A DNA stretch of 64,000 nt, taken from NCBI GenBank assembly GCA_022842785.1, contig JALHOW010000006.1, positions 186,001-250,000 on the forward strand, in the 5' to 3' direction. A program made the position numbers and the translations under genes. This document shows, one piece after another, positions 1-8,406 of the stretch. The stretch comes from Hyphomicrobiaceae bacterium. GTDB taxonomy: Bacteria > Pseudomonadota > Alphaproteobacteria > Rhizobiales > Hyphomicrobiaceae. Every line of letters starts with the position of its first letter. Positions within the stretch are counted from its first letter, which is position 1. A model generated the notes under the pieces. The model did no database searches. It was not told the DNA's origin and saw nothing but the letters and a program-made list of their open reading frames with translations.

Positions 1-244
1 GACACGCCGTGAGCTGACGGCTGGATCACTGATCACAGTCCACATTTGCTCTGTTCTGGAAGATCTGTTTCAATCCCGCGCCATGGATTCGACTATCGGA
101 TCTCACCCGCTCCGTGGCGGGAAAAGGCGTGCGCGAGTGCTTGTTCCGGCGGAGAAATCTCCTTTCGGTTTAAGTGCCAGCCGCAGGGGTTCGAGGGGGA
201 GCGGGTCCGATGTGGGGTCAATCAGGATGGCGGCATTCCGCACG
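1..244. other. Upstream region without a convincing gene
   Basis: I see no start codon with a ribosome-binding site and no recognisable protein motif here. An open frame runs in from position 83 in phase with the MarR gene, but its first 54 codons are basic and low in complexity and look like read-through upstream of the real start. The region probably carries the promoter of the MarR gene. Confidence 0.4.
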
Positions 245-736
245 ATGAAACATAGAACGCATCACAACGTCGAGGGAGCCGAGCCCGTGGCCCTCGTGCG
301 GTCGCCGATACACCTCTTGCATCGCGCCGGCCAATGCGCCGCTGACATCTTCGCGGCCGAAATGGGCGGCCTCGATCTGACGCCACGCCAGTTCGCGGTC
401 CTGCTGACGGTGGCCCAGCGAGAGGGCCTGAGCCAGACGGACCTCGTGGAGGTGACGGGGATCGACCGCTCGACGCTGGCGGATATCGTTCGCCGGATGC
501 TCAAGAAGGGGCTGCTTCAGCGCCGGCGCACCCGTGAGGACGCCCGCGCTTATGCCGTCAGGCTGACCGATGAAGGCTTGCGCATTCTCGCCGCCGCCCG
601 CCCCAAGGTCGAAGCTGTCGACGCCCGCATCGTGGCAACGCTCACTGCCGAGCAGCGCGGAAACCTCGTCGAGGATCTGCGTCTGATCGTTGCCTCGCTG
701 GGGACGCCCGAGGGCGAGCCGGGGCGCCGCGAATAG
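245..736 (+). CDS. MarR family transcriptional regulator
   Basis: This 163-residue protein has the MarR layout: an N-terminal dimerisation helix, then a winged helix-turn-helix at about residues 45-110. Visible segments are LTPRQFAVLLTVAQREG, the recognition helix GIDRSTLADIVRRMLKKGLL and a charged wing RTREDARAYAVRLT. MarR proteins bind DNA as dimers and usually repress nearby genes until a small ligand binds; no ligand can be read from the sequence. The ATG at 245 is preferred because the family-typical sequence begins there, although the frame is open from 83. The gene converges on asd with about 15 bases between them, so its target is not obvious from context. Confidence 0.85.
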   Translation: MKHRTHHNVEGAEPVALVRSPIHLLHRAGQCAADIFAAEMGGLDLTPRQFAVLLTVAQREGLSQTDLVEVTGIDRSTLADIVRRMLKKGLLQRRRTREDARAYAVRLTDEGLRILAAARPKVEAVDARIVATLTAEQRGNLVEDLRLIVASLGTPEGEPGRRE

Positions 737-743
737 GCGCCCC
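721..743. terminator. Hairpin between convergent MarR and asd genes
   Basis: An 8-bp perfect stem, GGGGCGCC pairing with GGCGCCCC around a 7-base loop, spans the MarR stop codon and the short gap before the asd stop. It lacks a clear T-tract on either side. Its position between converging genes suggests a bidirectional transcription end, but this is inferred. Confidence 0.4.
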
Positions 744-751
744 GTCCCCGA

Positions 752-1792
752 TCAAGCCGCCTTGGCGAGCAGTTTCCGGTTCACCAGCGTCTCGGCGATC
801 TGCACGGTATTCAGAGCCGCGCCCTTGAGCAGATTGTCGGAGACGATCCACATGGCGAGACCATGCTCGACCGTCGCGTCCTCGCGGATGCGCGAGACAT
901 ATGTCGCGAACTCGCCTGCCGCCTCGATGGGCGTCACGTAGCCGCCGGTCTCACGCTTGTCGACGACCATGATGCCCGGCGCCTCACGCAGAATGGAGCG
1001 CGCTTCGGCGACCGTCATTTGCCGCTCGAACTCGACATTGACCGCCTCTGAGTGGCCAACGAAGACCGGCACGCGGACGCACGTGGCCGTCACCTTGATC
1101 TTGGGATCGAGGATCTTCTTGGTCTCGGCCAGCATCTTCCATTCCTCTTTCGTGTAGCCGTCCTCCATGAAGACGTCGATCTGAGGAATGCAGTTGAAGG
1201 CGATCTGCTTCGGGAACTTCTTCGGCTCCACTTCCTGGCCAGGGACGTACTTGCCCTTCGTCTGGGCCCAGAGCTCGTCCATGGCGTCCTTGCCGGCGCC
1301 CGAGACGGACTGGTACGTGGAGACGACCACGCGCTTGATGCGCGCCACATCGTGCAGCGGCTTCAGCGCGACGACCATCTGAGCCGTCGAGCAGTTCGGA
1401 TTGGCGATGATGTTCTTGCGCTTGGTGCGCGCCATGTACTCGACGAGCACATCCGCGTTGCACTCGGGCACAATCAGCGGCACGTCGACGTCGTAGCGCC
1501 AAGCGGATGAATTATCGATGACGATGCAGCCCGTGGCGCCGATGCGCGGGCTCCATTCCTTGGACACCGCACCGCCGGCCGACATGAGCGCAAAATCGAC
1601 CTTCGAGAAGTCGAAACTCTCGAGGTCCTGGCATTTGAGCGTCTTCTCGCCGAACGAAACCTCGACGCCCACCGAGCGGCGCGAGGCGAGTGCGTAAATC
1701 TCGTCGACCGGGAATTCCCGCTCGGCAAGCACGTTCAGCATTTCCCGGCCGACATTGCCGGTGGCACCAATGATGGCGACCTTGTAGCCCAT
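752..1792 (-). CDS. asd: Aspartate-semialdehyde dehydrogenase
   Basis: This enzyme reduces L-aspartyl-4-phosphate to aspartate-4-semialdehyde with NADPH, the branch-point step to lysine, diaminopimelate, threonine and methionine. The 346-residue protein starts with the nucleotide-binding motif VAIIGATGNVGREML. The active-site cysteine is about residue 134 in NPNCSTAQMV, and a conserved histidine segment VFVGHSEAVNVEFERQM follows. Length fits the family. The start at 1792 (MGYKVAI) is chosen over the open frame from 1822 because the Rossmann fold begins there. The gene is a single unit convergent with the MarR gene. The diaminopimelate/lysine link is general and does not by itself tie it to the lysine-related cluster 20 kb away. 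Confidence 0.95.
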   Translation of the reverse strand: MGYKVAIIGATGNVGREMLNVLAEREFPVDEIYALASRRSVGVEVSFGEKTLKCQDLESFDFSKVDFALMSAGGAVSKEWSPRIGATGCIVIDNSSAWRYDVDVPLIVPECNADVLVEYMARTKRKNIIANPNCSTAQMVVALKPLHDVARIKRVVVSTYQSVSGAGKDAMDELWAQTKGKYVPGQEVEPKKFPKQIAFNCIPQIDVFMEDGYTKEEWKMLAETKKILDPKIKVTATCVRVPVFVGHSEAVNVEFERQMTVAEARSILREAPGIMVVDKRETGGYVTPIEAAGEFATYVSRIREDATVEHGLAMWIVSDNLLKGAALNTVQIAETLVNRKLLAKAA

Positions 1793-2147
1793 GACAGTCC
1801 CCCTTGGGGTCGACGCGCCCATCGCGGCCGTGCGGAATCACGATGCCGCCCTGCAAAGCGCTGCCGTCACTTAGCGATTTGGAGCCCGAGCGGCAAGGGG
1901 AACCGAGCAGATTCTGGCCCAGTTGCGCCCGATTTAGCGACACTTTGCTGTACGTGGCTCATTTATGGGATCGTAAACCACACTCCCAGGAATTGATGCG
2001 ATATAGGTCCACTCTTGACGGAAACTGGTGTTCTTCTATGACCATCAGGTCGGCTGGCGCGCGGGTGACCGCTTGCGCCCCAAAAGTTCAGTACGTGACC
2101 GGGGGCGTGTGGCGCATGAGGTGCTGCCGGATCCGGTTCGAGAGGTG
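1793..2147. promoter_or_regulatory. Divergent intergenic region between asd and the DUF1178 gene
   Basis: These 355 bases separate two divergent genes and hold no convincing ORF. On the plus strand, TTGACG at 2015-2020 and TATGAC at 2037-2042 are 16 bases apart and resemble a sigma-70 promoter for the downstream gene. The match was judged by eye. Confidence 0.3.
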
Positions 2148-2627
2148 ATGATGATCCGCTACCAACTCAATTGCACAGAGGGGCACACGTTCGAGGCGTG
2201 GTTCAGCTCGAGCAAGGGTTACGACGCCCAGGTGAAGCGCAAGCAGGTCACGTGTCCGCTCTGCGGCACCGCTGAAGTCAAGAAGGCGATCATGTCGCCG
2301 CGCGTCTCGCGCTCGAGGAGCCGCAAGACAGCCGTTCCGGTGGAGGCGCCCACAGCGCCAACGCGTGCTCCGGCTCGCGAGCCGCAGCACATGCTCAACG
2401 GCGAGCAGCGCAAGCTGCTCAACCAGATGCGCGAGTTGCGCGACGAGATGCTGGCCAAGTCGGACTACGTCGGCCCGCGCTTTGCCGAAGAGGCGCGTCG
2501 TATCCACAATGAAGAGCAGCCCGCGCGCGGTATCCATGGCGAGGCGACGCCCGAGGAAGTCGCCGAGCTCAAGGAAGAGGGCGTCGATATCTACCCCGTC
2601 CCCATTCTTCCCGATGACCACAACTGA
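2148..2627 (+). CDS. DUF1178 family protein
   Basis: This 159-residue protein matches DUF1178, a family of unknown function common in alphaproteobacteria. The N-terminus MIRYQLNCTEGHTFEAWF and the pair CPLCG near residue 38 form a likely zinc ribbon. A variable Arg/Pro/Ala linker and an acidic helical C-terminus (EEVAELKEEGVDIYPVPI) follow. Two adjacent ATGs (2148, 2151) sit behind a GAGAGG ribosome-binding site, and either could be used. The gene stands alone between asd and tRNA-Ser. The function is unknown; the zinc ribbon only suggests binding to nucleic acid or protein. Confidence 0.85.
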   Translation: MMIRYQLNCTEGHTFEAWFSSSKGYDAQVKRKQVTCPLCGTAEVKKAIMSPRVSRSRSRKTAVPVEAPTAPTRAPAREPQHMLNGEQRKLLNQMRELRDEMLAKSDYVGPRFAEEARRIHNEEQPARGIHGEATPEEVAELKEEGVDIYPVPILPDDHN

Positions 2628-2726
2628 GTTCTGATCCCGATCGCGATCTCGCCTCCGCACATTCGCGGAGTTTGTCGTCTTCGGCGTTTCCCTGGGCGCA
2701 GCAGTTCGACTAGAGTGCGCGCGCAC

Positions 2727-2816
2727 GGACAGGTGGCCGAGTGGTTTAAGGCAGCGGTCTTGAAAACCGCCGTGGGTTCACGCCCACCGGGGGTTCGAAT
2801 CCCTCCCTGTCCGCCA
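2727..2816 (+). tRNA. tRNA-Ser (anticodon TGA)
   Basis: A 90-base class II tRNA. Acceptor strands GGACAGG and CCTGTCC pair and are followed by discriminator G and an encoded CCA. The anticodon stem GCGGT/ACCGC holds the loop CTTGAAA, with anticodon TGA at 2761-2763. The long variable arm typical of serine tRNAs (GTGGGTTCACGCCCAC) and a T-arm with TTCGAAT are present. It reads UCN serine codons. All arms fold and no integration scar is seen next to it. Confidence 0.97.
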
Positions 2817-3008
2817 TTTTATCGCTCACGCGCCGAATGCGCTCCGCGGGGCGGCGCTTGCGCCGCGGCGCCTTGCTCCCGAGCCCAGCGGGCTTTGACG
2901 TGAGTTCGAACTTTATCCGCTCGTCTCCGCCATCCCGCATAGTTTGGTCGGCACCTTTTCCCGGCCTTCGACAAAGCGCGCGCTGGCTGTCGGTCAAGCT
3001 TCCTGCAT

Positions 3009-4967
3009 CTACGACGGCGCGGAATCCGGTACGCGCATCGAGCGGTATTTTAGCAGAGCGCCGACCGCGGCGAGAATTGCGAAGCCGGCAAGATCCGCCA
3101 TCGCGGCCGGATAGAACAACAGCAGCCCCGCAAACACGAGAGCGGCGCGCTCCCAGAGGCGCACGGTGGTCCACAGCCATCCGCCCACGCCCGCGCCGAT
3201 CGCAATGACGGCCAGCAACGCGGTCGTATTGGTCCAGATGATGTTCTCCCAGGACCCTATGAGCAGAAGTGCCAGTCCGTCGGGGTTGAGGGTGAACATG
3301 AACGGCACGACGAAGCACGGGAGCGTGTAAAGCCACGTGATCATCGTCGTTCGCCACGGATTGCCGCCGGTGAGCGCTGCTGCCGCCATGGGCGCCAGTG
3401 CAACGGGCGGAGAAACCTCCGAGAGCAGGGCGTAATAGAAGACGAACATGTGTGCGGCGACGTCGGGAACGCCGAGCTTCGTCATGGCCGGAACGGTGAT
3501 GACTGCCGCAACGACGTATGAGGCGGTGATCGGCATCGCCAAGCCGATCACCATAAGAATGATGGCGGTCAGGATCAGCGTGATGACGAGGCTGTTACCC
3601 GCGAGGCCAAGGATGATGTCGGAAAACTTGAAGCCGAGGCCTGTGAGATTGACGGCGCCAACCAGCATGCCCGCAGCGGCGCAGATCGCCGCCACCGACA
3701 ACACCTCACGCCCCGCATGATAGAGCGAGGTTACAGCGCGCGTGGGCGTCAATCGCGTATCGCGGCGTAGATAGGAGAACGCCGCCGCTGCCACGATGGA
3801 CCAGAGGATGGCGTAGACGGTGGAGAAGCCCACCACCATGAGAATGACGACGACGAAAAGCGATGAGAGGTGGAACCAGTACTTCTTCATCAGGTTCCAC
3901 GCCGTGTCTGCCGGGGTGTAGTCGATCCGCACGCCAGCGAGCTGCTGGCGCCGAGAGTCGGCCTCAATCATCACGAAGATGGCCACGTAGTAGAGAAGCG
4001 TGGGCATCAAGGCCATCTGGATGACGGTGAGGTACGGTACGTTCAGCATCTCCGCGATGAGAAACGAGGCCGCACCCATAACTGGCGGAGATAGCACCGC
4101 GCCGATACCGCCGGCGGCGAACAGTGCACCCGCGCGATCGGGGCTATAGCCGGCTTTTTTCAGCATCGGGTAGGCGACGGCGCCGACGGTCAACGTTGTC
4201 GCGGTACCGCTGCCCGAGGGGCCGCCCAGAAGGAAGGAGGACAGGATCACCGAACGTGTGACGCCGACGGTCGTCTTCCCCCTCGTAAGTGCGAACGCGA
4301 AATCGAGGAAGAAGCGTCCGGCGCCGGTCTGCTCGAGGATAGCGCCGTAGATCACGAAGAGCGTGATGAGCGTCACCGACACATCGAGCGGTACGCCGAA
4401 AATGCCATCCTGGGTGATGAAGAGATGGCCGATGAGCCTGACGATGCTGTAGCCGCGATGGCCCCAGGGGGGCGGCAGATAGTTGCCGAATAGAGCGTAG
4501 GCCAGCACTGCCAGGATCACGATGACGAGCGGCCATCCGACGGTGCGGCGACAGGCCTCGAGCGTCAGCACCATGATCGCGCCGCCGAAGAAGAGATCCC
4601 AGTTCGTGGGGATCACCGCCCGGTTCACGAAGTCGTCCAGATCAATATGGACGTAGGCTAAGGCCGCGACGGCAACAGCAATGCAGAGCCAGTCGAGGAT
4701 GGACGGGTGCGGTTTGCTTTTGCCACCAGCTGGGAAGAGCCAGAATATCCCGGCTAGGACGAGGCCCAGGTGCACCATGCGGAATGTGTACGACTGCACC
4801 AGGTAGATGGTGCCGTACAGCGTCCACACGGCCACGAGCACACAAATGACTTGGAGTACGCGGAAGCTCCATCCGTGCAAAACGCGCACGGGCGCTTCCT
4901 CCAAGATGGGAGACACCGGAGCTGCGGCAGCTCCGGCTTGCTCGCTTTGGATGTTGGGGTTTTGCAT
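3009..4967 (-). CDS. TRAP-TAXI transporter fused permease (small + large membrane subunits)
   Basis: This 652-residue inner-membrane protein fuses the 4-TM small (DctQ-like) and 12-TM large (DctM-like) subunits, the usual form in TAXI-type TRAP transporters. TM segments begin near residue 35. The large-subunit region carries GGPSGSGTATTLTVGA and AAGGIGAVLSPPVMGAAS, conserved glycine/proline-rich segments of the ion-coupled transport core. The gene starts 6 bases after the TAXI binding-protein gene and is almost certainly co-transcribed and translationally coupled with it. The pair would import an organic solute driven by Na+ or H+. The substrate cannot be read from the sequence; organic acids and amino acids are typical of the class. 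Confidence 0.92.
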   Translation of the reverse strand: MQNPNIQSEQAGAAAAPVSPILEEAPVRVLHGWSFRVLQVICVLVAVWTLYGTIYLVQSYTFRMVHLGLVLAGIFWLFPAGGKSKPHPSILDWLCIAVAVAALAYVHIDLDDFVNRAVIPTNWDLFFGGAIMVLTLEACRRTVGWPLVIVILAVLAYALFGNYLPPPWGHRGYSIVRLIGHLFITQDGIFGVPLDVSVTLITLFVIYGAILEQTGAGRFFLDFAFALTRGKTTVGVTRSVILSSFLLGGPSGSGTATTLTVGAVAYPMLKKAGYSPDRAGALFAAGGIGAVLSPPVMGAASFLIAEMLNVPYLTVIQMALMPTLLYYVAIFVMIEADSRRQQLAGVRIDYTPADTAWNLMKKYWFHLSSLFVVVILMVVGFSTVYAILWSIVAAAAFSYLRRDTRLTPTRAVTSLYHAGREVLSVAAICAAAGMLVGAVNLTGLGFKFSDIILGLAGNSLVITLILTAIILMVIGLAMPITASYVVAAVITVPAMTKLGVPDVAAHMFVFYYALLSEVSPPVALAPMAAAALTGGNPWRTTMITWLYTLPCFVVPFMFTLNPDGLALLLIGSWENIIWTNTTALLAVIAIGAGVGGWLWTTVRLWERAALVFAGLLLFYPAAMADLAGFAILAAVGALLKYRSMRVPDSAPS

Positions 4968-4973
4968 CGGACG

Positions 4974-5951
4974 CTACTTCAGCAGGCCCTTTTCCTTGAA
5001 GTAGCGTGCTGCGCCACTATGCAGCGGCACCGGCGTATTGGCAGCCGTCTCGAGCTTGATGTTCCTCGCCTCCGGATGGACCTTCGCGAGCTCGTCCAGA
5101 TTGTCCATCATGTGTTTGGTGATCTGGTAGACGAGTTCTTCCGGCAGATCCTCGCGGACGAAGAGGCTGTTGCCACCGCCGACCATCGGCACTTCCGCCT
5201 GCTGGCCCTTGTAGGTCCCCTTCGGAAGCGTGAGGCTGAAGTAAACGGAGTTCCCCCATTCGCCCTGCAGGCCGGCAACGGCCGCCGATGTGTCGAGGAA
5301 CTTGATCGTGGTGCCCGGCGTGTTGGCGATGTCTTCCCAGGCTGGCTGCCTTTGGCCGGCGGTGTGCAGCAGGGCATCGATACGGCGGTCCTTCAGCGCT
5401 TCAGCGGCCTGCTGAGGTGGGAGGCGCTCGCGCTTGATGTCGCTCAGTCCGAGACCGGCCGCTTTCAGGATATTGAGCGCGTCGAGTTCGCTGCCACTAC
5501 CGGGGTTGGAGGTCGAGACGCGCTTGCCTTTTAAGTCAGCCAGCGTGTTGATGCCCGTCCCCTCTACGGTCACCGCAAAAAGGAACTGCGGGTAGATGTT
5601 AGCGAGGCCGGCAACGGGATATTTCGTACCCTTGAACGGGCCGTCGCCCTTGACGCCTTGGACAATTGCGACGCTGGTCCCGAAGCCGATGTCGGCCTGC
5701 TTGGTGCCGACCAGACGCATGTTGTCCACGGACGCATTGGTCGTCTCAGCCGTGACGTCGACGCCATTGAGCTTCTCGCGAAGCAGCTTGGCCATGCCGC
5801 CGCCGAGCACATGGTAGATGCCGCCGATGGCACCGGTCGCGATGCTGATGCGCTCGACCTTTGCAGCAGTTTGCGCCCACGATGCTGTGCTGAATGAGCA
5901 GGCCATGGCCAGAGCCGCCGCAGTCAACGTCGCAGTCCCATTGCGTTTCAT
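4974..5951 (-). CDS. TAXI family TRAP transporter solute-binding protein
   Basis: A 325-residue periplasmic binding protein. It has a Sec signal peptide (MKRNGTATLTAAALAMACSF, then a small-residue cleavage region ending SWAQ). The mature domain begins with the TAXI hallmark ISIATGAIGGIYHVLGGGMA, and ADIGFGTSVAIVQGVKG follows. The ATG at 5951 is preferred over the open frame at 5963 because GGGAGG lies just upstream at normal spacing. It delivers substrate to the fused permease encoded 6 bases downstream. The gene lies about 80 bases after the LLM monooxygenase on the same strand, so the monooxygenase may act on what this system imports. That functional link is an inference. Confidence 0.93.
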   Translation of the reverse strand: MKRNGTATLTAAALAMACSFSTASWAQTAAKVERISIATGAIGGIYHVLGGGMAKLLREKLNGVDVTAETTNASVDNMRLVGTKQADIGFGTSVAIVQGVKGDGPFKGTKYPVAGLANIYPQFLFAVTVEGTGINTLADLKGKRVSTSNPGSGSELDALNILKAAGLGLSDIKRERLPPQQAAEALKDRRIDALLHTAGQRQPAWEDIANTPGTTIKFLDTSAAVAGLQGEWGNSVYFSLTLPKGTYKGQQAEVPMVGGGNSLFVREDLPEELVYQITKHMMDNLDELAKVHPEARNIKLETAANTPVPLHSGAARYFKEKGLLK

Positions 5952-6030
5952 GTTTCCTCCCACCTTTTGAACTTTTTGATGTTGGATTTGCTTGTCGTCG
6001 GTATGTGGCAGTCTCGGCTACGCAGCTGCT

Positions 6031-7146
6031 CTAGGCGACCGCGGGTAGACTCTCGGCCATGCGTCCCTGAAAGAAGGGCATGACTTTCTGGCTGAAGATG
6101 CGTGCGGCCTCTGCGTGCGGATAACCGGACAAGCAGAAGGTCGTGCAGCCCGCATCGACGAACTCCTGTATGGTCGCGGCCACTTGGCGGGGATCGCCCA
6201 CGATTGCGATGCCCGCGCCGACACGCACCGTAGAGATGCCCGCCCAAAGGTGAGGATGGATCTTCATGTCGTTGCCGGATTCATCGAGCAGTTGCCAGAC
6301 GCGCCGATTGGCATCCGACGTCTTCTTGATGTCTTCGAGAGCCGAGGCGCCGGTGCGCATATTGACGAAGTTGAACTTGCCCGCCCCCTTGATCAGGCGA
6401 TGCGCCTCCTCCCAGGCCTCTTCCTCGGTGTCACGGCAGATCACCTGCAAGCGCATGCCGAAATTGATCACGTTCTCACGCCCGTACTTGGCTGCGAGCG
6501 CGCGCATCTCCTTGACCTTCTCTGCAATGACCGTTGGCTTGTCGCCCCAGAACAAGTGGACGGTCGAATGCTTGGCGGAGATTTCTGCGGCCTGTGGCGA
6601 GCCACCACCGAGAAAGAACGGCGGATGCGGCTTCTGGAACGGCTTTGGCTCAATGACTTGGTTCACGCGATAATGCTTGCCTTCAAAGCCGATGGGCTCG
6701 TTGGATTGCCAGAGCCGCTTCATGATCTCGACTTCCTCGTCCATCTTTTCATAGCGGACGATCTTGTCGTCGAAGACGCCATCGGCTACGGCGTCGGCGT
6801 CGTTGAGGCCTGCGATGAGATTGATGCACAGCCGACCGTTCGAAATCTGATCGAGGGTCGCAAACATCCGCGCGGCAAATGTCGGATTCATGTAACCGGC
6901 GCGCAGGGCAATCAGCGGCATGACGTTGCGCGTCTTGGCAACGTAGTACGACGCGAGCACGGTCGCTTCCCAGCATGTCGTATTGACTGGGATCAGCATG
7001 TACTTGAAGCCGCCATTGTCGACGGCATCCACGATTTCATCGAATACGGCGCGGCTTGATGGAATGCGGTCATTGGCGCTGCCGAGGCCGGTGGCATCGC
7101 CACTCGAGGGAAGGAACCAGCCAAACGTCAGCTCGCCTTGCGCCAT
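6031..7146 (-). CDS. LLM class flavin-dependent monooxygenase (SsuD-like)
   Basis: A 371-residue luciferase-like monooxygenase of the FMNH2-dependent two-component type. The TIM-barrel fold is recognisable from LTFGWFLPSSGD, FAARMFATLDQISNGRLCINL, FFLGGGSPQAAEISAKH and the C-terminal FCLSGYPHAEAARIFSQ. The last two resemble alkanesulfonate monooxygenase SsuD, so oxidative cleavage of a sulfonate or similar C-X bond is possible. No flavin reductase is encoded nearby, so reduced flavin must come from elsewhere. The ATG at 7146 has GGAGGAG upstream, while the frame extending to 7299 looks like non-coding read-through. The gene sits between an ABC importer and a TRAP-TAXI importer on one strand, suggesting a catabolic unit. 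Confidence 0.88.
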   Translation of the reverse strand: MAQGELTFGWFLPSSGDATGLGSANDRIPSSRAVFDEIVDAVDNGGFKYMLIPVNTTCWEATVLASYYVAKTRNVMPLIALRAGYMNPTFAARMFATLDQISNGRLCINLIAGLNDADAVADGVFDDKIVRYEKMDEEVEIMKRLWQSNEPIGFEGKHYRVNQVIEPKPFQKPHPPFFLGGGSPQAAEISAKHSTVHLFWGDKPTVIAEKVKEMRALAAKYGRENVINFGMRLQVICRDTEEEAWEEAHRLIKGAGKFNFVNMRTGASALEDIKKTSDANRRVWQLLDESGNDMKIHPHLWAGISTVRVGAGIAIVGDPRQVAATIQEFVDAGCTTFCLSGYPHAEAARIFSQKVMPFFQGRMAESLPAVA

Positions 7147-7323
7147 CTTGGCACTCCTCCGCGTTCGATCCCTGAAGTCGCTTCTTGTAATTTGAGACGA
7201 ACGGTATCGGCGCATGAGCCCCTGCGCAATCCCCCGACGGCTGAGATTTTGAGGGGGGCTCACGCGCAATTGCCGGTGCTCACGCGTCGCCAATTCCACG
7301 TGGTGGAATGATCGCGCGTGGAC

Positions 7324-8391
7324 CTAGGTGCCGAGCAGTTGCGCGCGATCGATGTCGATGGCGACTGACACCGGGCTCCCGACTTCCCGCAGACTGCTTG
7401 TCGACGAGAAGGCCGCCTCGACGAGGATCTCGGAGCCGGCGATATCGACGCCATAGCGGACCGTGGCGCCGAGGAATTCGCGGTGCACGATGGTTCCCGC
7501 GAGGCCCTGCGTGCCTATGGGTTCAAGTGTCGCGTGCTGGGGCCGGAACACGATCCTCGCATCCTTCGGTGCTGCCGAGCCGGCCGGTAACGGCAACGAG
7601 ACGCCATCCTTGATCTGGAATGCGCGTTCGGTGCCGGTCGCGACGACGTGGCCGGCCAGGATGTTGGCCGTGCCGATAAAGCCTGCGACGAATAGATTTG
7701 CCGGATGCTGGTACAGATCCATGGGCGTGCCGACCTGCTGCACGGCGCCGTCGTTGAGGACCGCGATACGATCGCAGATCGAATTGGCCTCCTCCTGGTC
7801 GTGCGTCACGAAGATGGTCGTCAATCCCAACCGCTGCTGAAGATCGCGCAGCTCGCGCCGGACCTGCACGCGCATCTTCGCATCGAGATTGGAGAGTGGC
7901 TCATCGAGCAGCAACACTTTGGGTTCGACAGCAATCGTGCGGGCGAGCGCGACGCGCTGCTGCTGTCCGCCGGAGAGCTGCGAAGGATAGCGATCGGCGA
8001 AGGCTGAGAGCCCGACGAGTGCAAGAGCCGCGCTGACCTTCTCGGTGATCTCGGTGCGACCGAGCCGGCGCTCCTCGAGGCCGAACGCAACATTGCGGGC
8101 GACCGTCATGTGCGGCCACAGCGCGTAGCTTTGAAATACCATGCCGACATCACGCCGCCAGGGCGGAAGCCGGGAGATGTCCTGACCGTCGAGAAGGACG
8201 TCACCGCTGTCCGCTTGATTGAAGCCGGCGATGAGACGCAGCAGCGTCGTCTTCCCGCAGCCGGAGGGGCCGAGAAAGGCGAAGAACTCGCCCGGCAGGA
8301 TCGACAGGCTGACGTCCTTCAGGATGTGGTTGGCGCCATAGGAGAGATTGACATTGCGGATCTCAATCCCGACGCCATGGCTCGCTGACAT
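7324..8391 (-). CDS. ABC importer ATP-binding protein (FbpC/PotA/PhnT type)
   Basis: A 355-residue ATPase with Walker A GPSGCGKTT, Q-loop, signature LSGGQQQRVALARTI, Walker B VLLLDEPLSNLD and a switch histidine in IFVTHDQEEA. A C-terminal TOBE-like domain of about 110 residues follows, as in the spermidine/ferric/2-aminoethylphosphonate importer group. It powers the permease encoded just upstream (16-base gap) and binding protein further upstream. Substrate is unresolved: the group handles Fe3+, thiamine, polyamines and phosphonates. No Fur-box-like sequence was recognised around the operon. Confidence 0.93.
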   Translation of the reverse strand: MSASHGVGIEIRNVNLSYGANHILKDVSLSILPGEFFAFLGPSGCGKTTLLRLIAGFNQADSGDVLLDGQDISRLPPWRRDVGMVFQSYALWPHMTVARNVAFGLEERRLGRTEITEKVSAALALVGLSAFADRYPSQLSGGQQQRVALARTIAVEPKVLLLDEPLSNLDAKMRVQVRRELRDLQQRLGLTTIFVTHDQEEANSICDRIAVLNDGAVQQVGTPMDLYQHPANLFVAGFIGTANILAGHVVATGTERAFQIKDGVSLPLPAGSAAPKDARIVFRPQHATLEPIGTQGLAGTIVHREFLGATVRYGVDIAGSEILVEAAFSSTSSLREVGSPVSVAIDIDRAQLLGT

Positions 8392-8406
8392 TGCCGCTCC
8401 GGTTCC